NCBI GenBank assembly: GCA_028277645.1
Contig: JANQFV010000031.1
Coordinates: forward strand, 84,881 to 148,880
Origin: Phycisphaerae bacterium
GTDB taxonomy: Bacteria; Planctomycetota; Phycisphaerae; UBA1845; Fen-1342
DNA: 64,000 nt
Reading direction: 5' to 3'
A program made the translations under genes and the position numbers. Positions 53,688 to 62,447 of the stretch are shown here, piece by piece. Each line of letters opens with the position of its first letter. Within the stretch, counting starts at the first letter, position 1. A model generated the notes under the pieces. The model saw nothing but the letters and a program-made list of their open reading frames with translations. It did no database searches and had not been told where the DNA came from.

Positions 53688-55115
53688 GTGGACCCAATGA
53701 TCGCGGAGAAGGTCTGTAACATACGCGAGAAAGTCGCGGACCTTATCGGGCCCAGCCGGTACCGCACATGGTTCGGCGACGCGACGCAGTTTCACCTCGA
53801 TGGAGAGAGCCTAGAAGTCACCGTGCCCAACCCGTTGGTCGGGAACTGGATCAGCTCGAACTTCATGCCGCACCTTGTCGAAGCTGCGCGGTCCGTGGTC
53901 GGAACTGACCCACGTGTGCGCGTGCAGGTGATGAGCACGTGGGACCCGACGCAAGACGCAGCAACAATAACAGAACCACCGATTTCCGCCGCCACAACGA
54001 CAGAACCCGTGCCACCGCCCGCACAACTGTCCGAACGCCGTCGTGATCTGCGACCGGTGCTGCGCGGCGAACTCGGCACATTCGTCGTTGGCAAGTCGAA
54101 TGAGCTGGCCTACTCCGTCGCCAGCGCCGTTGTGCAGCAACCCGGCAGTTCCTTCAAACATGTTGTGATGCACGGCGGATGCGGACTGGGAAAAACGCAT
54201 CTGTTGCAGGCGATCTGCAACGGCGCGTCGCGCAACCACCCCACGCTGGAGTGGCAGTATCTGTCCGGCGAGGAGTTCACGAACGAATACATCTACGCGG
54301 TCAAGTTCGGCCGGGTCGACCGCTTTCGCGCGCGCTTCCGCAACGTGGATTTGCTTGTCATCGACGATATTCACTTTCTCGCGAACAAAAAAGCCACGCA
54401 GGAAGAGTTCCTGCACACGTTCAACGCGATCGATGCCTCGGGAAAGGTCGTCGTACTCTCGACGGACCAGCACCCGCGCACGATCGTGGAGCTCTCCGAG
54501 CCGCTGCGTAACCGTCTGATCGCGGCGATGGTGGTGAGCATCGATCCGCCCGACTTCGATACGCGCCGCCAGATTCTGCAACGGCGGGCGCTATCGATGG
54601 CCTGCGAGCTCTCCGACAGCGTGCTCGACTTTCTCGCGCACCAGATCACCCGCAACGTGCGCGAGCTGGAGGGCGCGTTGTACAAGCTGGTCGCGTACGC
54701 TTCACTGACGCGCGATCCGGTATCGCTCGATCTGGCACACAAAGTTGTTGAGGACTACATCGCCGGCACCCGTTCACCCGACACTAATACAATTCAGGCG
54801 TCGGTGGCGAAGTACTTCGGTGTATCGCGCGAGGCGCTGCACTCTACGTCGCGCGACCGTACGATCACGCAGGCCCGCGGCTTCGCGATGTATCTCGTTC
54901 GCAAGCAAACGCGGCTGAGCTTTCCAGAGATCGGCCGCCTGATGGGCAACAAACAGCACTCCACAGTCCTCATGGCAACCCGACGGATCGAGAACCTCAT
55001 CAATCGGGATGGCGCGGTTACCTGGAAGACGCCGTTCGGCATGCGGGATGTGCCCGCGAAGACTGTGCTCGAAGAGCTCGAGCAGAATCTCGCGCGGGGG
55101 CAGGACGCGTCCTGA
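53688..55115 (+). CDS. dnaA: Chromosomal replication initiator DnaA
   Basis: 475 residues in the usual four domains. Domain I is at the N-terminus (RTWFGDATQFHLDGESLEVTVPNPLVGNWI). Domain III AAA+ has Walker A GGCGLGKTHL at 163-172 and Walker B DLLVIDDIHFL. The Arg-finger region is 'SEPLRNRL', then 'DPPD'. Domain IV has 'YFGVSREALHSTSRDRTITQARGFAMYL'. The DNA-recognition helix reads GNKQHSTVLMA near 420-430, where most bacteria have GRDHxTV: Gln replaces the base-contacting Asp, His is kept. GTG 53688 has GAGGTGA upstream. dnaN is not adjacent. FHA-phosphatase gene next. Confidence 0.92.
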   Translation: MDPMIAEKVCNIREKVADLIGPSRYRTWFGDATQFHLDGESLEVTVPNPLVGNWISSNFMPHLVEAARSVVGTDPRVRVQVMSTWDPTQDAATITEPPISAATTTEPVPPPAQLSERRRDLRPVLRGELGTFVVGKSNELAYSVASAVVQQPGSSFKHVVMHGGCGLGKTHLLQAICNGASRNHPTLEWQYLSGEEFTNEYIYAVKFGRVDRFRARFRNVDLLVIDDIHFLANKKATQEEFLHTFNAIDASGKVVVLSTDQHPRTIVELSEPLRNRLIAAMVVSIDPPDFDTRRQILQRRALSMACELSDSVLDFLAHQITRNVRELEGALYKLVAYASLTRDPVSLDLAHKVVEDYIAGTRSPDTNTIQASVAKYFGVSREALHSTSRDRTITQARGFAMYLVRKQTRLSFPEIGRLMGNKQHSTVLMATRRIENLINRDGAVTWKTPFGMRDVPAKTVLEELEQNLARGQDAS

Positions 55116-55207
55116 CCGGTGTACCTGCCACGGTTCTGCGGCGGCAAGGAGGCCGCCCGTCTTCCTTTCCATTTTCCGACACACATTTCTCGTCCGGCAA
55201 CCGCGGG

Positions 55208-55213
55208 TATAAT
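55208..55213 (+). promoter_or_regulatory. Consensus -10 before the FHA-phosphatase gene
   Basis: TATAAT preceded by GGG; -35 at 17 nt is weak (TTTCTC-like). About 80 nt before GTG 55295. Confidence 0.4.
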
Positions 55214-55294
55214 GACTGCAAAATGCCGACACGTAATCGGTGCAGGTGGTTTGTGCCGACCCGATCGTCCGAGACTTGTGTTTCGAGCTGACCT

Positions 55295-56983
55295 GTGACA
55301 AGTGCAACAGGACCCGCGCTGATCGTCCGCTCGCGTGAGGGTGAGTGGAACACGGTGCCGTTATCCGAAAAACCCATCACTCTGGGCCGCGCGGTGAACT
55401 GCGACGTGATCCTGCGCGATGACGGCGGCGTATCGCGCGAACACGCCCAGGTCTGGCTAGACGGTGCTGGGCGCGTACTCGTGCGCGACTGCGGCTCGAA
55501 GAACGGAACCCGGGTCGATTCTGGTGACGCCTTCCGCAATGCGACGCGTTCCGCGCTGCGCTGCATCCGCATCGGCGAATACGAGATGGAATTGGCGGGA
55601 CTTGAGCCCCTCCCGGCGACACCCAATCAGCAACAGCAGGACAACGTGCGCTTTGCACCAGACGAACCCGCGCGCATTGGTGACACCCGGTTCTTCCCTT
55701 CGTCACGGCGACTTGATCTTAACCTGCAACGGCTGACGCTGTTGATGAGCCTGACCGAGCGGATCGGTGGTGCTTTTGAACGCAAGCAACTGCTCGAGCA
55801 GGCGATCGACGCGTGCTGTGAGGCGTTGGGATTCGAGCGCGGGTTGATCGCGCTGAAGACGACGCGCGGCGATCCTGAACTGCCGGTGACTCGCAACATC
55901 GAACGCGACGAAACCGGCGCCTTCAAGGTCAGCCGCACGTTGATCAACCGCGCGCTGGTTCAGGGGCAACGCGCGGTGGTCAACAACCCTGCGACCGACC
56001 TCGTCGATAACCTCTCCGAGAGTCTCGTTCGCTTTCCCATCTGCTCCGCGTTGTGCGTGCCCATTCTGCACCGCGATGAGATCCTCGGCGTGATCTACGG
56101 CGATCGCATTACGCAAGCCTCAACGTACACGAGCGAAGATGTCGATTTTCTCGCAGCGATTGCGCAGCAGGTCGGCGTGGGACTCGCAAATCTGCGCCTG
56201 TTCCAGGAGCACTTGCGCGCGCAGAAGGTTTATCACGAGTTGGAACAGGCGCGATCGATCCAGCAGCGCCTGCTACCCAGCCAGCCACTGCAATGCGGGC
56301 GCATTGTGCTGGCCGGCTACAACGCGCCGTCCTCAGAGGTAGGCGGTGACTACTTCGACTACTTCGAGCTGCCGGCCGGCGGTATCGGCATGATCATCGC
56401 CGACGTCACTGGGCATGGGCTTCCCGCGGCACTGATGATGGCCAACTTCCAGGCCGCGTCGCGCGTCGCACTGACCGACGATATCCCCCTGCCGGACGTA
56501 GCTCGGCGCCTCAATCGACTGGTTTGCGGCAACACGAATTCGAATGTATTCATCACCGCGATTGTCGGACGTCTCGACCCCACCAGCGGTGCGATCGAAT
56601 ACGTCAGCGCGGGGCACCCGGGCCCCGTGTTGCTATCAAGCGGCGATGCGGTCGCGCGTGAGCCCGACAGTTCACTGCCGCTCGGAATCAGCGCAGACGA
56701 GTCCTTCCGCGTCGAGGAGATTCGACCGGGGGACGCTTTGTCGGGAGCGCTCTTCTTCACGGATGGTCTCATCGAGGCGGAGAGCCCCGACGAACGTCTG
56801 ATGGGACTGGCCCCCCTCCTGACCACGCTGTCCACGTCCACCGATTACGCACCTGCCACGGTCATTCAAACCGCACGTGACACGGTCCGCACGCACACCG
56901 CAGGCCACAAGCTTTCCGACGACTTGACTCTGCTGGCGATCAATTTCAACGCGTCAGCGAACGACGCCGCGGCTCAGACGTAG
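55295..56983 (+). CDS. FHA-GAF-PP2C (SpoIIE/RsbU-type) phosphatase
   Basis: 562 residues. FHA domain at ~8-105 ('ITLGRAVNCDVILRDDGGVSREHAQVW...DCGSKNGTRV': phosphothreonine-binding Arg, Ser-x-x-His, Asn all present). GAF domain at ~150-310 ('LLEQAIDACCEALGFERGLIAL'), a helical linker 'HELEQARSIQQRLLPSQP', then a PP2C domain ('SSEVGGDYFDYFEL...IADVTGHGLPAALMM', 'YVSAGHPGPVLL', 'FFTDGLIEAESPD') with the metal-binding Asp residues. It likely reads phospho-Thr from a Hanks kinase and dephosphorylates a partner-switching target. GTG start; its end overlaps the convergent radical SAM gene by 10 nt. Confidence 0.92.
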   Translation: MTSATGPALIVRSREGEWNTVPLSEKPITLGRAVNCDVILRDDGGVSREHAQVWLDGAGRVLVRDCGSKNGTRVDSGDAFRNATRSALRCIRIGEYEMELAGLEPLPATPNQQQQDNVRFAPDEPARIGDTRFFPSSRRLDLNLQRLTLLMSLTERIGGAFERKQLLEQAIDACCEALGFERGLIALKTTRGDPELPVTRNIERDETGAFKVSRTLINRALVQGQRAVVNNPATDLVDNLSESLVRFPICSALCVPILHRDEILGVIYGDRITQASTYTSEDVDFLAAIAQQVGVGLANLRLFQEHLRAQKVYHELEQARSIQQRLLPSQPLQCGRIVLAGYNAPSSEVGGDYFDYFELPAGGIGMIIADVTGHGLPAALMMANFQAASRVALTDDIPLPDVARRLNRLVCGNTNSNVFITAIVGRLDPTSGAIEYVSAGHPGPVLLSSGDAVAREPDSSLPLGISADESFRVEEIRPGDALSGALFFTDGLIEAESPDERLMGLAPLLTTLSTSTDYAPATVIQTARDTVRTHTAGHKLSDDLTLLAINFNASANDAAAQT

Positions 56984-57825
56984 CACTCCACCGGAATCCC
57001 AAGCGGCCAGATCGCCGACGCTACTGCTTCGAGTTCATCCAACGCCGCGGGCGTGACGTGTGCGACAGCAGTACGCCGGGCGACCGTGTACACCTGTACC
57101 AGCCGGATCGAGCCGCCTGCAGCCAGTATCTGCTCGAGACGCCCGACGTACGCGCGAATCTCGTCCGGGTCGACGGCCACACCCTGGATACGCATGAACA
57201 GGGATTGAAGGACAAGCGGTCGTTCGCGCGCTGCGTCGGTAATGTTCCGCACGATGTCATCCAGTGTCGCTGAGCAACGGTTGACTTTGCGGAAGTAGTC
57301 TTCCGTCCCGGCATCGAGCTTTGCCCAAATCTCTCCGCCGAACGCGTCCGCGCGCGCGAGCGCCACACGCACCTCGGGGCGCGACAGGAAACCCGCATTG
57401 GTGATCGTCACGATCTTCGGCGCCGCTAGGCGCAGGCTCTGCTTGACGCGTATGACAAGATCGACGGCGTTGGGATACACTGGCGACGCGGTCGGCTCAC
57501 CGTCGCCGGAGAACGCAATGTCGTTCAACCGCCGGTACGCCGTCGGAACGTGTGCGAACTCGGGGCGTTCGAACAAGTCATCCACACTGGTGAGCGTCGT
57601 GCGCAGTTCCTGTTCGAGACGTTCGAGATCCACATCCTTTCCGCTGGCCGCGTGGGCGTCCCGATCGACCTGGCAGTAGACGCAATTGAAGTTGCAGGCC
57701 TTGTCCGGACTCAGATTGATGCCCACGCTCAGGCCGTGGGCCCGCCGGGAAATGACCGGATAGACATAGCGAAAATCCTGCCACACACGCGAATGGGATG
57801 TGAACGGGAACGAAGAGTCAGACAC
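56974..57825 (-). CDS. Radical SAM protein (CxxxCxxC)
   Basis: 283 residues. 'INLSPDKACNFNCVYCQVD' near 45 supplies the 4Fe-4S cluster ligands; 'AFSGDGEPTASPVYPNAV' is the SAM-binding Gly-rich strand. Similar small radical SAM proteins, often called MoaA/NirJ-like or 'DUF5131-like', are of unknown substrate. GTG 57825 with GGAG at 7 nt. Overlaps the FHA-phosphatase 3' end. No obvious partner peptide gene nearby. Confidence 0.82.
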   Translation of the reverse strand: MSDSSFPFTSHSRVWQDFRYVYPVISRRAHGLSVGINLSPDKACNFNCVYCQVDRDAHAASGKDVDLERLEQELRTTLTSVDDLFERPEFAHVPTAYRRLNDIAFSGDGEPTASPVYPNAVDLVIRVKQSLRLAAPKIVTITNAGFLSRPEVRVALARADAFGGEIWAKLDAGTEDYFRKVNRCSATLDDIVRNITDAARERPLVLQSLFMRIQGVAVDPDEIRAYVGRLEQILAAGGSIRLVQVYTVARRTAVAHVTPAALDELEAVASAIWPLGIPVECYV

Positions 57826-57984
57826 TATCGTCTCCGGCGTCGCTGGGGCTGCTCAGAATTGTGCGTTCATCCGGGAATAGCTCCGCGGCTACGTCGGTTC
57901 TTACCGGCAAACGCAATCTTCTCCACGCGTGTGGAGAGGGGTTGGCGGGATGTTGCTCGGCTCGCCCTTCCCGTCAACACTTTG

Positions 57985-58014
57985 GACCCGTCTGTTTACG
58001 CAGACGGGTCTTTC
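57985..58014. terminator. Hairpin between HDAC-like and radical SAM genes
   Basis: Perfect 10-bp stem GACCCGTCTG / CAGACGGGTC, 6-nt loop, T-rich tail on the plus strand (tctttcttt). On the minus strand it lies just after the deacetylase stop, but the tail there is poor. The flanking 57826-57984 also contains TCTCCAC-GCGT-GTGGAGA (57920-57937). Confidence 0.6.
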
Positions 58015-58021
58015 TTTGCAC

Positions 58022-58993
58022 CTACTCTGCGGGAGCGGTTTCTGAAGCGCTGGCCAGTGTCGCCACGTGTGCCGGAACGCAACGCCGCAGCACGTCGTGG
58101 TTGTATCCACCTTCCAACACGCTGACCACGCGGCCGTTCGCGTGCCGCTCCGCCAGTTTCACAATCTGCTCAGTCATCCAGGTGTAGATCTCGTCTGAAA
58201 ACTCAAGATTTCCGAGCGGATCGTCCGCGTGTCCGTCGAACCCCGCGCAGATGAACACGAACTGCGGTGCGAAGCGCCCACACGCGGGCACAACGCGGTC
58301 CTTGAATGCGGTCCGCACAGCATCGTCGCCTGCTCCAGGTTCGAGCGTGATGTTCATGGTATAACCCTGCCCGACCCCCACGCCGACCTCGCTCTCAAAG
58401 CCTGTGCCCGGGTAGAGGTAGTTCGGATGCCCGTGCAGGCTGATGAACTGGACACCCGGATCCGACAGGAACGCGTTCTGCGTACCGTTGCCGTGATGAA
58501 CGTCAAAGTCCAGGATAAGAATCCGGTCGAAACCGAACTCGCGCCGCACGACTTGCGCCGCAATCGCCGCGTTGTTGAACAGGCAGAATCCGAGCGAACG
58601 GTCTGACTCGGCGTGATGACCGGGTGGGCGAATTGCACAGAACGCCCGCTCCAGGTCACCGCGCGCCACGCGACGGGCCGCTTCGACCACGCCCCCGGCG
58701 GCCAGCAAGGCAATCTGGTAGCTCTCCGGGCAGATCGCGCTGTCCGGGGCGTCAATGTACGGATAGCCCTGGCGGCAGGCGGCATCCAAACGCACCAGGT
58801 AATCGTGCGCATGCACGGTCTGAAGGTCAGTCTCCGAGGCGGGTGTCGCCTCGATCAGCGTGCACGCGTCGGCCAGACCGACCGTCGTCAGACCGTCTTC
58901 GATCGCCTCCAGTCGGGCGGGAGCTTCGGGGTGACCCGCACCGGTGGCGTGCCGGCGATAACGCGGGTCCAAAAGTAATCCAGTAGGCTTCAT
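58022..58993 (-). CDS. Histone-deacetylase superfamily (AcuC/HDAC-like) protein
   Basis: 323 residues. Zn-site motifs: 'RPPGHHAESDRSLGFCLFNNAAIAA', 'ILDFDVHHGNGTQNAF' and 'FDGHADDPLGNL', with an extra 'GGYNHDVL'. N-terminal 'HPEAPARLEAI' is typical. Bacterial relatives deacetylate acetyl-polyamines or proteins; the substrate here is unknown. Single gene. Confidence 0.92.
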   Translation of the reverse strand: MKPTGLLLDPRYRRHATGAGHPEAPARLEAIEDGLTTVGLADACTLIEATPASETDLQTVHAHDYLVRLDAACRQGYPYIDAPDSAICPESYQIALLAAGGVVEAARRVARGDLERAFCAIRPPGHHAESDRSLGFCLFNNAAIAAQVVRREFGFDRILILDFDVHHGNGTQNAFLSDPGVQFISLHGHPNYLYPGTGFESEVGVGVGQGYTMNITLEPGAGDDAVRTAFKDRVVPACGRFAPQFVFICAGFDGHADDPLGNLEFSDEIYTWMTEQIVKLAERHANGRVVSVLEGGYNHDVLRRCVPAHVATLASASETAPAE

Positions 58994-59186
58994 GCGGTGC
59001 AGTTTAGGCGCAGATTCCGCGCCTTCACAAGGTCAATGACGGCGTGTGCCCCGCTGGCGCGAGCGCCGCTTCGGCGGCCTCTGCCGTCCCAAGGCAATTC
59101 TCCTGAATCAACCGGTTCTTATCGGCCGATAGTCTGCGAGAAGGAACAGGTGTTCCCACCGGCAAGCTCGCTACGGAGGCACGATA

Positions 59187-59813
59187 ATGTTGCAGACGAA
59201 TCGCGTTGTGATCTGGGGCGTCATCCTCACCATCGCCGCTCTTACCGGTTGCGCTCAGAAGAATGAACAGGCGCGGGCGCAGCGCGGCAAGCAGAAGTAC
59301 ACAAAGCAGGACACGAACGTCGCGTGGAAGAAGTACACGCAGCAACGCTCGGGCCAGGCGGAGCAGACCTATCCGCAGGGTAGCCCGCAGACAATGCGGG
59401 CCCAGCTCAAGGCGGCTTACGATCAGCTCGACGCGGTTCACGGCGAATTGGCGAGTGCGATCACCGAGTCGACGATGATGAAGCGCAGCATGCAGGATCA
59501 CATCCGGCGACTCATCGAGGACGAGCAGCAGGAAGAGCAGGTTCGTGCCGATCTCAAGCGGATGGAGCGCGACTTCAAATCCGGCCGCAAGTCCGCCCAG
59601 GAGTTGACCGGGCAGATGCAGCATCAGTTGGCCGCACTCATTCAACTGCGTAACCGTCAGGCGATCGCCAACCAGATCATGAATGCGACGAAAGACCGGA
59701 TGATGGAGACGCTGCAGACGCAGGACAAGCGCTTCGCCAATCTGCAGAAACGCATTCAATTGCTGCAGCGGAAGATCAAGTCGCTCGAGACTCAGGTCGG
59801 CCAGGTGAACTGA
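59187..59813 (+). CDS. Coiled-coil lipoprotein
   Basis: 208 residues. Lipobox 'AALTGC' (Cys ~22); then a charged, low-complexity stretch to ~65, and a long coiled coil (75-205) rich in Gln, Lys, Glu and Met, ending in 'FANLQKRIQLLQRKIKSLETQVGQVN'. SD GGAGG before the ATG. Looks like an outer-membrane-attached spacer or adaptor protein; no family named. Confidence 0.75.
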   Translation: MLQTNRVVIWGVILTIAALTGCAQKNEQARAQRGKQKYTKQDTNVAWKKYTQQRSGQAEQTYPQGSPQTMRAQLKAAYDQLDAVHGELASAITESTMMKRSMQDHIRRLIEDEQQEEQVRADLKRMERDFKSGRKSAQELTGQMQHQLAALIQLRNRQAIANQIMNATKDRMMETLQTQDKRFANLQKRIQLLQRKIKSLETQVGQVN

Positions 59814-59870
59814 CGCCCGCTGACAGTAACGCTCCGAGAACGAAACGCTGCGCACGTAGGCAGCGCCTCC

Positions 59871-59902
59871 GGCAGGGATCAACCAGTCCGTTGATCCCTG
59901 TC
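59871..59902. terminator. Convergent hairpin between the lipoprotein gene and priA
   Basis: AGGGATCAAC / GTTGATCCCT with a 6-nt loop, extendable to 13 bp with one G-T pair. Lies between the lipoprotein stop (59813) and the priA stop (59930); T-tail weak. Confidence 0.6.
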
Positions 59903-59929
59903 GGTCTTGCGCCCACCGCACACCTTCCC

Positions 59930-62194
59930 CTACATCAGGTCGATCGCATCCACGTCGATTGTCACGCGTTGCACATTGGGCGACAGCGCTCGGTCATCCC
60001 GCGCTGCAGCGATGAACTCACTTACCACCACGCTGTGCGGCACGCGGGTGAGCACTTGATATCGCAGCATTCCGCGCAAACGCCGGATCACGCACGGCTC
60101 GGCCGGGTCCACGCGAATCCCGACGTGTACGCGTGCTGCACAAGTCCGCAGCTTCTGGCATGATTCATCGGCTGCAGCGCGGGCGCGTTCGGGACGCTCA
60201 TCGGCACACACCAGCCGCAGGAGGCGACAGTACGGCGGATAGAAGAGGTGTTTACGGGCAGCCAGTTCGCGGCTCGCGAAACGCTCGTAGTCCAGCCGCA
60301 GCGCATCGTGCAGGATTGCGGGTGTGTGTGCAGTCTGAACGATTGCCACAGATCTGCCCGCACGCCGCCCGGCACGCCCGACGACCTGTACGATCAACTG
60401 GAACACTCGCTCGCCGGCCCGAAAGTCCGGCAAAGCCAGCGCCGCGTCTGCGTCGATCACACCGACCAGACGGACGTGTGGAAAGTCCAGTCCCTTGGCG
60501 ACCATCTGCGTGCCCAGCATGATGTCCGCGCCACGTGATTCAAAGCGTGCCAGGGCACTTTCGTAGTCGCTGCGTTTGCGCATCGTGTCACGGTCCAACC
60601 GCAATAGACGCGCTTCCGGCGCAATCCGACGCAGTTCCTCTTCGAGCCGCTGGATCGCCAGCCCCGCCCGCGTCAGGCGACCGCCACAGGTTTCGTCGAG
60701 ACATTGCGCGGGCACAGCGGTGGTTGTGCCGCAGCGGTGGCATTTCAGCCGCCGCTCCGACTGGTGATACACAAGATGTCCTCCGCAGCGGGTGCAGTCC
60801 ACGAGCAGCCCACAGCGTGTGCAGCGCAGGAACGTGGCGTAGCCGCGGCGATTGTGCAGAAGAATCGTCTGTTCGCCAGCGGTCAACGTGCGCTGCAATT
60901 CGTCCCGAAGCTGCCGCGAGATGATGTGTCCACCATCGTCCGGCTCTGCGCGGTGGGGAATCAGCGCGACGTTCGGGAGTTTTGCGTCGCCCACCCGTTC
61001 GGGCAAGCGCAATAACGTGTAGTGCGATCGGGTCTGCGCGTTGTGCCAGGTCTCCAGCGCCGGCGTCGCGGAGCCCAGCACCACCGGGGTGCCCTCCAAC
61101 TGCGCACGCTTGATCGCAACGTCCCGGGCGTGATAGTAAGGCGCAGCGAGGTTCTTGAAGCTCGTTTCCTGCTCCTCATCGACGATGATCAGGCGCAGCT
61201 CGGGACACGGAGCAAACACCGCGGTGCGCGTGCCCAGCACCACCCCCACGTTGCCGGAGGCGATCGCCTGCAACGTCGTCCGTCGAACGCGCGCCGTCAG
61301 TTGGCTGTGCAGAACGGCGGCGCTCGGGAAGCGGCGCCGCAGACGTTCGACCAACTGTGTGGTGAGTGCGATCTCCGGGATGAGTAGAATCGCCTGGCCG
61401 CCCTGCTCGACTGCCCGGCGTATCGTCCGCACGTATACTTCGGTCTTCCCACTTCCCGGCACGCCGAACAGCACATGAGCATGAAACTTCCGTCCCCGAA
61501 CGGCGGTTGCGATCGCGTCGCAGGCGGCCTGCTGTCCCTCGGTCAAACAGAAGCGATCCTCGGACGCGTCTGCTAACGCAGGTGCCGTTGAGAATCCGCC
61601 CACCGCGGCCGGTGTTTCGTGCCGCTCAACGCGCTCCAGCACCCCCTGCCGCACGAGCCCGTTGACGACCGCGGCGGTCACGCTGGCCTTGGTGAGCAGG
61701 GCGTCGCGCCGCAGTTCACCATCACCCAACGCGTCGATAACCGCCGAGCGCGACGGTGTGACACGGTTCGGTGCCTGGCCCGTAATGCGGTAGTAGACGA
61801 CCGGCCGCTGGCGTTGCACGCGCAGGGCAGCCGGCAAAAGCGCAGTGAATGTCTTCCACGGTGGGCACGCATAGTGCTTGCTGACCCACAAGCCCAATTC
61901 TGCCAGCGACGCACTTAACCACCCGAGGGCCGGAGCACAGGCGAGAATGGGCGGCCGCGTATGGTCCCACGGTCTCTCGGACAACCGAACGCAGAGGCCT
62001 TCAACAGCGCGGTTCCCGCGCCCGGCCGGCACGCTCACGATGCTGCCGGGTCCGATCGTATCGTGAAACAGGTCGGGCACTGCGAACGGCTGCAACTCCA
62101 TGGAACGCGAGTTCACCGCCACGTCCACAACCGAGCCGTGGCCGCGGGGCCCCTCGCCGGCAACGAGCCATAATTGTCGGTCGCGTTTCGCCAT
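59930..62194 (-). CDS. priA: Primosomal replication helicase PriA
   Basis: 754 residues. Restarts stalled forks. Helicase motifs: 'VLFGVPGSGKTEVYVR' (Walker A), 'LIIVDEEQETSF' (DEEx, with Gln where most PriA have His), 'GSATPALE', 'GTQMVAKGLDFPHV' and 'QVVGRAGRRAG'. Zn cysteines are in 'CTRCGLLVDCTRCGGHLVYH...CHRCG' plus one more pair. The N-terminal ~195 residues are the 3'-DNA-binding domain. ATG 62194 begins at the domain; the frame extends to 62515 over the divergent response-regulator gene, unsupported. Confidence 0.92.
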   Translation of the reverse strand: MAKRDRQLWLVAGEGPRGHGSVVDVAVNSRSMELQPFAVPDLFHDTIGPGSIVSVPAGRGNRAVEGLCVRLSERPWDHTRPPILACAPALGWLSASLAELGLWVSKHYACPPWKTFTALLPAALRVQRQRPVVYYRITGQAPNRVTPSRSAVIDALGDGELRRDALLTKASVTAAVVNGLVRQGVLERVERHETPAAVGGFSTAPALADASEDRFCLTEGQQAACDAIATAVRGRKFHAHVLFGVPGSGKTEVYVRTIRRAVEQGGQAILLIPEIALTTQLVERLRRRFPSAAVLHSQLTARVRRTTLQAIASGNVGVVLGTRTAVFAPCPELRLIIVDEEQETSFKNLAAPYYHARDVAIKRAQLEGTPVVLGSATPALETWHNAQTRSHYTLLRLPERVGDAKLPNVALIPHRAEPDDGGHIISRQLRDELQRTLTAGEQTILLHNRRGYATFLRCTRCGLLVDCTRCGGHLVYHQSERRLKCHRCGTTTAVPAQCLDETCGGRLTRAGLAIQRLEEELRRIAPEARLLRLDRDTMRKRSDYESALARFESRGADIMLGTQMVAKGLDFPHVRLVGVIDADAALALPDFRAGERVFQLIVQVVGRAGRRAGRSVAIVQTAHTPAILHDALRLDYERFASRELAARKHLFYPPYCRLLRLVCADERPERARAAADESCQKLRTCAARVHVGIRVDPAEPCVIRRLRGMLRYQVLTRVPHSVVVSEFIAAARDDRALSPNVQRVTIDVDAIDLM

Positions 62195-62447
62195 AACCAC
62201 GCGCGCAGATTCCAGGCATCTCAATCGGACAGTAAACCCGATAAGTACCGCGCCAAGCTCCCATATTCCACCGTTGCCCGCCGGCCAAATCAAATTGCGG
62301 TTTCTGGACCTGGTTAGTCGGACGAGAATGCTACCGCGATGCAAACCACTCCCTGCAGATGGCCGATGCGAGAATGTAAGCGGTGACGGTCTTGCCGCCC
62401 GACCGGCTGACACAGTCATCTCACGGGACCTCAGGAGTAGTACAGGC

